Shown here: positions 57,373 to 64,000 of the stretch, piece by piece
Layout: the number at the start of each line of letters is the position of its first letter
Numbering within the stretch: the first letter of the stretch is position 1
Source: Lachnospiraceae bacterium
GTDB taxonomy: Bacteria; Bacillota; Clostridia; Lachnospirales; Lachnospiraceae
Direction: 5' to 3'
DNA length: 64,000 nucleotides
NCBI GenBank assembly: GCA_024687305.1
Contig: JAILEQ010000062.1
Coordinates: 1-64,000, forward strand
Position numbers and translations under genes: made by a program
Notes under the pieces: generated by a model
The model's database searches: none
The model's input: only the letters and a program-made list of their open reading frames with translations
What the model was told of the DNA's origin: nothing

Positions 57373-58527
57373 ATGAGCAAAAGAGTTTTTTTGATCGTTT
57401 TGGACAGTTTCGGAATAGGTGAGATGCCGGATGCAGCCGAATACGGCGATAAAGGAACGAACACACTTCGCTCCATATCGAAGAGTCCTTTCTTTAATAT
57501 GGACAACCTTAAGAAGATGGGATTTTTTAACATTGACGGGATCGACTTCCTTGAAGGAGTCCCCAATCCCACAGCAGCCGTTGCAAGGCTTAAAGAAGTG
57601 TCCAAAGGAAAAGATACGACGATCGGACATTGGGAAATTGCAGGTATTAATTCCGAAAGACCGCTTCCCACATATCCTGACGGCTTCCCCAAAGAAGTGA
57701 TAGACAAGTTTTCCAAGGCGGTCGGACGAGGCGTTTTATGCAACAAGCCTTATTCCGGTACCGTTGTGATAAATGAGTTTGGTGACGAGCACGTTAAAAC
57801 GGGCGATCTTATCGTTTACACATCGGCCGATTCCGTTTTCCAGATTGCAGCTCATGAGGACGTTGTTCCGGTCGAAGAACTTTACGAAATATGTAAAACG
57901 GCCAGAAAGATACTTGTCGGTGAGCACGGTGTCGGGAGAGTTATAGCAAGACCTTTCATAGGTACGAGCGGCAATTACACCCGCACTTCGCACAGACACG
58001 ATTTCAGTCTTGAGCCTCCGAAGGTAACAATGCTCGATCAGCTTAAGGCCGCAGGAAAAGATGTGCTTGCAATCGGAAAGATCAACGACATCTTTGCGGG
58101 CAAGGGAATAACGGAGTATGTTTATACTTCGGGCAATCCCGACGGAATAGAAAGAACGCTTGAGTGGATGGATAAAGACTTTGACGGTCTTTGCTTCATA
58201 AATCTGGTAGATACGGATATGCTTTACGGCCACAGAAACGATGTGGACGGATATGCTAAGGCTATCGCTTATTTTGATGCGAAGCTTCCGGAGATCACAG
58301 CAAAACTTCGTGAAGATGATATTCTTATGATCACCGCAGATCACGGTTGCGATCCCGGTTACACAGTTTCGACAGATCACTCAAGAGAGCACGTTTTCTT
58401 TGTAATGTATGGCAAAAATGTAGCGCCTAAAAATATGGGCACGAGAGACACGTTTGCCGACATAGCGGCTACGGTGCTCGACTATCACGGCATAAAGCCT
58501 GAATTTGCCGGAAAAAGCATGCTGTAA
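57373..58527 (+). CDS. deoB: Phosphopentomutase
   Basis: MSKRVFLIVLDSFGIGEMPDAAEYGDKGTNTL...TADHGCDPGY...DHSREHVFFVMYG; ATG 57373. Confidence 0.95.
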   Translation: MSKRVFLIVLDSFGIGEMPDAAEYGDKGTNTLRSISKSPFFNMDNLKKMGFFNIDGIDFLEGVPNPTAAVARLKEVSKGKDTTIGHWEIAGINSERPLPTYPDGFPKEVIDKFSKAVGRGVLCNKPYSGTVVINEFGDEHVKTGDLIVYTSADSVFQIAAHEDVVPVEELYEICKTARKILVGEHGVGRVIARPFIGTSGNYTRTSHRHDFSLEPPKVTMLDQLKAAGKDVLAIGKINDIFAGKGITEYVYTSGNPDGIERTLEWMDKDFDGLCFINLVDTDMLYGHRNDVDGYAKAIAYFDAKLPEITAKLREDDILMITADHGCDPGYTVSTDHSREHVFFVMYGKNVAPKNMGTRDTFADIAATVLDYHGIKPEFAGKSML

Positions 58528-58568
58528 GGTACAGCGGGGGTTAACAATCATTTAGGAGTTTAAGTTAA

Positions 58569-60161
58569 GTGGGCAGTTTTGACAAAGAAATACAAAGACG
58601 ACGCACGTTTGCGATCATTTCCCACCCCGACGCGGGTAAAACGACTTTGACGGAGAAGTTTCTTCTCTACGGAGGAGCCATAAACTTAGCCGGATCGGTA
58701 AAAGGAAAAGCGACCGCAAGACATGCGGTTTCCGACTGGATGGAGATCGAAAAAGAAAGAGGTATCTCGGTTACCAGTTCGGTTTTACAGTTTGAATATG
58801 AAGGATATTGCATAAACATCCTCGATACACCCGGACACCAGGATTTCTCGGAGGATACGTATCGTACACTTATGGCTGCGGATTCTGCGGTCATGGTTAT
58901 CGACGCGTCTAAGGGTGTCGAGGCACAGACGAGAAAACTCTTTAAAGTCTGTGCGATGAGAGGTATCCCGATCTTTACTTTCATAAATAAGCTCGACCGT
59001 GATGCCAATGATACGTTTGATCTTCTTGACGAAGTGGAAAAAGAACTCGGTATCGCCACTTGTCCCATCAACTGGCCTATCGGGTCAGGTAAAGGATTTA
59101 AGGGTGTATACGACCGTAAATCGGAGAGTGTAGTCACTTATTCTGATACGCTTAAAGGTACCAAAGAAGGTAAGACAAACGTTATTCCCGCAAAAGACAG
59201 GGCCAATGTCGAAGCGGAGATCGGAAAAGATGCTTCCGACAAGCTTTACGACGAGCTTGAACTTTTGGACGGCGCCGGAAGCGAGTTTGATCTTGAGGCC
59301 GTAAGGGCAGGCAAGCTTACTCCCGTATTTTTCGGGTCGGCGCTCACCAACTTCGGTGTTGAAATTTTCCTTGAGAATTTCTTAAAGATGGCCACAACAC
59401 CTATCGCAAGAAAGTCTTTGGGTGATATGATCGAACCGACGAGCGATGAGTTTTCGGCATTTGTATTTAAGATACAGGCAAACATGAACAAGGCTCACAG
59501 AGACAGAATCGCATTTATGCGTATATGCTCGGGTAAGTTCGATGCCGATGCGGAAGTAAAGCATGTACAGGGCGGAAAGACGATGCGTCTTTCACAGCCT
59601 CAGCAGATAATGGCCGACGAAAGAAAGATACTTTCCGAAGCTTATGCGGGCGATATAATCGGCGTGTTCGATCCGGGTATCTTCTCGATAGGAGATACTG
59701 TCTGCGCTCCCAAGATGAACGTATGCTATGAGGGTATACCGACATTCGCACCCGAACATTTCGCGCGTGTAAGACAGGTCGATACCATGAAACGTAAGCA
59801 GTTCGTTAAAGGTATATCTCAGATAGCGCAGGAAGGCGCTATACAGATATTTAAAGAGTTGAACTCGGGTCTTGAAGAGATAATCGTCGGTGTAGTCGGT
59901 GTACTTCAGTTTGACGTATTACGATACAGACTTGAGAACGAATATAACGTTGAGATCCGTCTCGATCCGCTCCCTTATGAGCATATAAGATGGATAGAGC
60001 ACAGCAATACGGAAATTTCAAAGCTTACGGGCACTTCGGATATGAAGAAGGTAACAGATCTTAAAGACAGACCGCTTCTTTTGTTTGTAAATGCCTGGAG
60101 CATTCAGATGACCATAGACAGAAACGAAGGGCTTGTTCTTTCGGAATTTGCCCGTAATTAG
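58569..60161 (+). CDS. prfC: Peptide chain release factor 3
   Basis: RRRTFAIISHPDAGKTTLTEKFLLYGGAINLAGSVKGKATARHAVSDWMEIEKERGISVTSSVLQFEYE; GTG start. Confidence 0.97.
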   Translation: MGSFDKEIQRRRTFAIISHPDAGKTTLTEKFLLYGGAINLAGSVKGKATARHAVSDWMEIEKERGISVTSSVLQFEYEGYCINILDTPGHQDFSEDTYRTLMAADSAVMVIDASKGVEAQTRKLFKVCAMRGIPIFTFINKLDRDANDTFDLLDEVEKELGIATCPINWPIGSGKGFKGVYDRKSESVVTYSDTLKGTKEGKTNVIPAKDRANVEAEIGKDASDKLYDELELLDGAGSEFDLEAVRAGKLTPVFFGSALTNFGVEIFLENFLKMATTPIARKSLGDMIEPTSDEFSAFVFKIQANMNKAHRDRIAFMRICSGKFDADAEVKHVQGGKTMRLSQPQQIMADERKILSEAYAGDIIGVFDPGIFSIGDTVCAPKMNVCYEGIPTFAPEHFARVRQVDTMKRKQFVKGISQIAQEGAIQIFKELNSGLEEIIVGVVGVLQFDVLRYRLENEYNVEIRLDPLPYEHIRWIEHSNTEISKLTGTSDMKKVTDLKDRPLLLFVNAWSIQMTIDRNEGLVLSEFARN

Positions 60162-60172
60162 GAGGAACCGGT

Positions 60173-60529
60173 ATGAACGAAAAAGATTACGGATGTGAAG
60201 CAGAAGTAAAGATCGCCAACGAGGTAGTCAGCAAGATTGCAGCAATTGCTGCATTGGAAGTTGAAGGCGTTTGCGCGATGGGCAACAACATCACTACAGA
60301 GATCATGGGAAAAGTCGGCATGCGTAACATTTTAAAGAACGTAAAGACCGAGTTTGCCAACGATGAAGTGACAATAACCATTCTTGTTACCGTTGAGTAC
60401 GGATACAATATCCCCGCAACAAGCCAGAAGGTTCAAAGCAAAGTTAAACAGGCGATAGAGAACATGACGGGCCTTAATGTAAGAACCGTAAATGTACGTA
60501 TCGCAGGAATCTGTGTTGCCGGAGAATAA
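60173..60529 (+). CDS. Asp23/Gls24 family envelope stress protein
   Basis: [24 protein letters not shown]...[34 protein letters not shown]. Confidence 0.93.
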   Translation: MNEKDYGCEAEVKIANEVVSKIAAIAALEVEGVCAMGNNITTEIMGKVGMRNILKNVKTEFANDEVTITILVTVEYGYNIPATSQKVQSKVKQAIENMTGLNVRTVNVRIAGICVAGE

Positions 60530-60536
60530 GAACAGT

Positions 60537-60950
60537 ATGAAAAGAAGTGAACTTAGAGAGGCTGAATTTTTGGTGCTGTTCAGAGCAATCTTTTCCGACT
60601 CTGATGAGATGAAAGCACAGACAGACATGTTCTTTGACGTTGAAGGTGACGACCTTAACGTAAAGGTATCCGCCAAAGACCGTGAATATGTCAGAACAAG
60701 AGTTAACGACATCGTCGATAAGCTTTCGGTTATCGACGATCTCATAAGCGAAAAGACGACCGGCTGGACGATCGATCGTTTCGGAAAGGTTGAGCTTACG
60801 ATCGCACGTCTTGCCGTATATGAGATTGCTTTCGATGAGACCATACCCTTTGGTGTGGCTGTCAACGAAGCGATAGAACTTGCAAAGAAATATGCGGGAG
60901 ACGAATCGGGCGCATTCATAAACGGAGTGTTGGCTAAATTTGCAAAATAA
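60537..60950 (+). CDS. nusB: Transcription antitermination factor NusB
   Basis: [19 protein letters not shown]...[36 protein letters not shown] 60537. Confidence 0.93.
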   Translation: MKRSELREAEFLVLFRAIFSDSDEMKAQTDMFFDVEGDDLNVKVSAKDREYVRTRVNDIVDKLSVIDDLISEKTTGWTIDRFGKVELTIARLAVYEIAFDETIPFGVAVNEAIELAKKYAGDESGAFINGVLAKFAK

Positions 60951-62208
60951 CACATATACCGTCGGACAGGTAAACCGGTATATCGCCGGAATGTTTGCCG
61001 ACGATCTTTTGCTAAAAAGAATATCGGTAAAGGGAGAAGTCGGAACGTGCACTTACACAAGTCAGGGTCACGTTTATTTTTCCCTTAAGGACAATGATTC
61101 TCAGATAAGTGCCGTCATATGGCGTTCACGTACCGTCTCCGGGCTTAAGTTTAAACTCGAGACCGGAATGAAGGTCGTGGTGACGGGAAATGTCGAAGTT
61201 TACGAGCGGGACGGAAGGTATCAGATCATTGCGACCGAGATCATCAAAGAAGGTCTCGGTGACATATATGAGCGTTTCGAGGCTTTAAAGAAAAAACTCG
61301 AAGAGCTCGGTATGTTCGATAAAGACGCAAAACGCCCGATCCCCCGATATGTAAAGACGCTCGGAGTCGTTACGGCACCGACCGGCGCTGCGGTACGGGA
61401 TATAATCGATATCTCCAAGCGCAGAAACCCCGGCATACAGATCGTTTTGTATCCCTCACTCGTACAGGGAAAAGATGCCCCGGCAAACATAATCGAAGGA
61501 ATAAATGCACTTGAAGCTTACGGAGTCGATGTGATCATAGTCGGCAGGGGCGGAGGATCGATGGAAGACCTTTGGTGCTTTAACGACGAAGCACTTGCGC
61601 ACACGATCTTTAACTGCGCGGTCCCCGTCATTTCGGCGGTCGGACATGAGACAGATTTCACGATCGCGGATTTTGTGGCGGATTTAAGAGCACCGACACC
61701 TTCCGCAGCCGCGGAACTTGCCGTTACCGATATAAGTCTGGAGATAAGAAGACTTAATGACTATGGCAAAAGACTTGAAAATACGATAAGTCACAGAATT
61801 GACTGGTACAGGGAAAGAGTCAAAACTTATGTAAACCAAATCAGGGTTCACAGTCCCGAGTATCGCATAAATGAACAAAGAAACAGGCTCGCATCCCTAA
61901 ATGATCGAATGAATGCGATAATTAATCTTAAGATAGCCGATAAAAAGGCCAAGCTTCCGACCTTCGCAGAACAGCTCGATTCAAGGATGCAAAGAAAGCT
62001 TGCGGATTACAAGACAAAGGTTTCTTTGTACGCAAAAGGCCTGCATGCACTTTCGCCTTTAAACAAACTCGGAGGCGGTTATGTATATGCCACCGCCGGA
62101 GGAAAAGGCCTCAAGAGCGTTAAAGACGTAAATGTGGGCAGCGACGTTACACTTAATCTTAAAGACGGCACACTGGATGCAAAGATAACAGGCATCCGTG
62201 AGGAATGA
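60940..62208 (+). CDS. xseA: Exodeoxyribonuclease VII large subunit
   Basis: [31 protein letters not shown]...[14 protein letters not shown]...[23 protein letters not shown] start overlapping nusB. Confidence 0.97.
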   Translation: MQNNTYTVGQVNRYIAGMFADDLLLKRISVKGEVGTCTYTSQGHVYFSLKDNDSQISAVIWRSRTVSGLKFKLETGMKVVVTGNVEVYERDGRYQIIATEIIKEGLGDIYERFEALKKKLEELGMFDKDAKRPIPRYVKTLGVVTAPTGAAVRDIIDISKRRNPGIQIVLYPSLVQGKDAPANIIEGINALEAYGVDVIIVGRGGGSMEDLWCFNDEALAHTIFNCAVPVISAVGHETDFTIADFVADLRAPTPSAAAELAVTDISLEIRRLNDYGKRLENTISHRIDWYRERVKTYVNQIRVHSPEYRINEQRNRLASLNDRMNAIINLKIADKKAKLPTFAEQLDSRMQRKLADYKTKVSLYAKGLHALSPLNKLGGGYVYATAGGKGLKSVKDVNVGSDVTLNLKDGTLDAKITGIREE

Positions 62209-62209
62209 T

Positions 62210-62431
62210 ATGGCAAAAGAAGAAAAAGAAAAAATATCTATAGAAGAAGCATTCGCAAAGCTCGATGAGACCGTGAAAGAAATGGAAGACGACGACGTTT
62301 CGCTTGAAAGATCGTTTTCTTTGTACAAGACGGGCATGGAGCTTATCGAATCGTGTACAAAAGAGATCGATCTTGTGGAAAAGAATGTTCTCAAACTTTC
62401 AAAGAACGGAGAGACAGATGACTTTTCGTGA
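62210..62431 (+). CDS. xseB: Exodeoxyribonuclease VII small subunit
   Basis: SIEEAFAKLDETVKEMEDDDVSLERSFSLYKTGMELIESCTKEID; ATG 62210. Confidence 0.95.
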   Translation: MAKEEKEKISIEEAFAKLDETVKEMEDDDVSLERSFSLYKTGMELIESCTKEIDLVEKNVLKLSKNGETDDFS

Positions 62432-63311
62432 AGATCTTAAAACATATGTTGAGAATATAAACAAAATGCTTGAACAGGCGCTTGATATAATGACCGGATA
62501 TGCGGATTATCTGGTGGATGCCATGCGCTATTCCGTTGTGGGAGGCGGAAAGCGTTTAAGACCGCTTCTTATGCAGGAGAGCAACAAACTTTTCGGAGAG
62601 CCCTCAAAAGAGCTCCCGTATTTCATGGCCGCGCTTGAGTTCATTCATTCGTATTCACTCGTTCACGACGACATGCCATGTATAGACAACGATGAGTACA
62701 GAAGAGGGCGCAAGACGACTCATGCGGTATACGGAGAGACTACGGCACTTTTGGCCGGAGACGGACTGTTAAATTACGCATTCGAGACGGCGTCAAAGGC
62801 TTTTGATATTACAGACGATCCGGCAAAATGCGGACGCGCTATGAAGATACTGGCTAAGCAGGCAGGCATCATGGGAATGATAGGCGGGCAGGCTGCGGAT
62901 GTTAAAGCCGAGAAGACCGGCGAGACGATGACGGAGGATATGCTTTTGTATATCCACGAAAACAAGACTGCGGCTATGATAGAGAGCGCGCTTATGATAG
63001 GTGCGTGCTTAAACGGCGCGGGCGACAAAGAATTGGAAGATCTTTGCGAGATAGGTTCAAAACTCGGTCTTGCATTTCAGATAAGAGACGACATTCTTGA
63101 TATCGAAGGGGATTTCGAACAGTTTGGAAAGCCGATAGGTTCCGACGAAGAAAACGGAAAACTGACTTATGTGTCGTTATACGGCATGGAAAAAGCCAAA
63201 GAAGACGTCGACAGGCTTTCGAAAGAAGCACTCGACGGGCTTAAACGCTTTAATAAACGAAACGAATTTCTGGAAGAACTTGTGGTTTATCTGATAGACC
63301 GCAACAAGTAG
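62418..63311 (+). CDS. ispA: Farnesyl/geranylgeranyl diphosphate synthase (polyprenyl synthetase)
   Basis: GGGKRLRPLL; HSYSLVHDDMPCIDND; FQIRDDILDIEG; ATG 62418 overlapping xseB. Confidence 0.95.
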   Translation: MTFREDLKTYVENINKMLEQALDIMTGYADYLVDAMRYSVVGGGKRLRPLLMQESNKLFGEPSKELPYFMAALEFIHSYSLVHDDMPCIDNDEYRRGRKTTHAVYGETTALLAGDGLLNYAFETASKAFDITDDPAKCGRAMKILAKQAGIMGMIGGQAADVKAEKTGETMTEDMLLYIHENKTAAMIESALMIGACLNGAGDKELEDLCEIGSKLGLAFQIRDDILDIEGDFEQFGKPIGSDEENGKLTYVSLYGMEKAKEDVDRLSKEALDGLKRFNKRNEFLEELVVYLIDRNK

Positions 63312-63319
63312 GTGCATTC

Positions 63320-64000
63320 ATGTATCTTGAAAGAATACAATCCGAAAATGATATAAAGAAGATCCCCGAAGACAAATTGAACGCTCTTGCCGACGAGATC
63401 AGACAGTTTCTCATAGAGAAGATAAGCGTTACCGGCGGACATTTGGGTTCAAACCTCGGAGCCGTGGAACTTACCATGGCGCTTCATCTTTCTTTGGACC
63501 TTCCCAAGGATAAGATTATCTGGGACGTCGGACATCAGTCATATACGCATAAGCTTTTGACCGGGCGCAGAGAAGGGTTCGATACACTCAGAAAATTCGG
63601 CGGTATGGCAGGCTTTCCCAAGCGTATTGAAAGTGACTGCGACTGCTTTAACACAGGGCACAGTTCGACTTCCATCTCGGCGGGGCTCGGACTGGTTAAG
63701 GCAAGAGATCTGAGAGGCGAAAACCATACGATCGTTTCCGTAATAGGAGACGGATCGCTCACAGGCGGTATGGCTTACGAAGCTTTGAACAATGCTTCCA
63801 AGCTTGAGACCAACTTTATAATCGTGTTAAACGACAACAATATGTCGATCTCCGAGAATGTCGGCGGCGTCAGCAAATACTTAAACGGTATAAGAACGGC
63901 CGACAGTTATCTCGATCTTAAGGAAAGCATATTTACGAAGCTTATGAACATCCCCGGAGGCGCGAATGTCGTAAAGACGATCAGGAAGACCAAGTCTACC
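63320..64000 (+). CDS. dxs: 1-deoxy-D-xylulose-5-phosphate synthase, N-terminal part (truncated by window edge)
   Basis: MYLERIQSENDIKKIP...GGHLGSNLGAVELTMALH...IWDVGHQSYTHKLLTGRREGF...GDGSLTGGMAYEALNNAS. Confidence 0.97.
   Translation, partial: MYLERIQSENDIKKIPEDKLNALADEIRQFLIEKISVTGGHLGSNLGAVELTMALHLSLDLPKDKIIWDVGHQSYTHKLLTGRREGFDTLRKFGGMAGFPKRIESDCDCFNTGHSSTSISAGLGLVKARDLRGENHTIVSVIGDGSLTGGMAYEALNNASKLETNFIIVLNDNNMSISENVGGVSKYLNGIRTADSYLDLKESIFTKLMNIPGGANVVKTIRKTKST

Overview
The window looks like chromosomal DNA from a Lachnospiraceae-type (Butyrivibrio/Roseburia-like) Firmicute; this placement is inferred from protein style and gene order. Main content: (i) a Gram-positive polysaccharide-utilisation-like locus at about 2.1-15.0 kb: YesM-type histidine kinase, membrane-anchored triple-repeat surface protein, LplB/YtcP-type permeases, lipoprotein solute-binding protein, YesN-type AraC regulator, lipoprotein GH5 and an aldose-1-epimerase-like protein; (ii) an accessory region at about 15-45 kb with metabolic and regulatory genes, a HAD::shikimate-kinase-like fusion, an HTH-like + vWA gene pair, a nucleoside-phosphorylase::TM::zinc-ribbon fusion, a lantibiotic-immunity-like ABC/two-component system with a double-length permease, a MATE pseudogene remnant, and GH26/GH5 genes; (iii) a GntR/ABC module and envelope genes at about 44.7-49.9 kb; (iv) core genes groES-groEL (with CIRCE), rpsO-pnp, lspA, deoB, prfC, Asp23-like, nusB, xseA, xseB, ispA and dxs (truncated). 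Most notable signals: a candidate new carbohydrate-binding-type domain shared by the surface protein and the GH5; hairpins flanking the surface-protein gene; a 68-bp tandem repeat array rich in GCGAAGC mini-hairpins after groEL; dispersed GGGGACGG palindromic elements, one inside an ORF; an rpsO-pnp intergenic long hairpin; and a decayed MATE locus that keeps two operator-like palindromes. All family calls come from reading the sequence; no database search was run.
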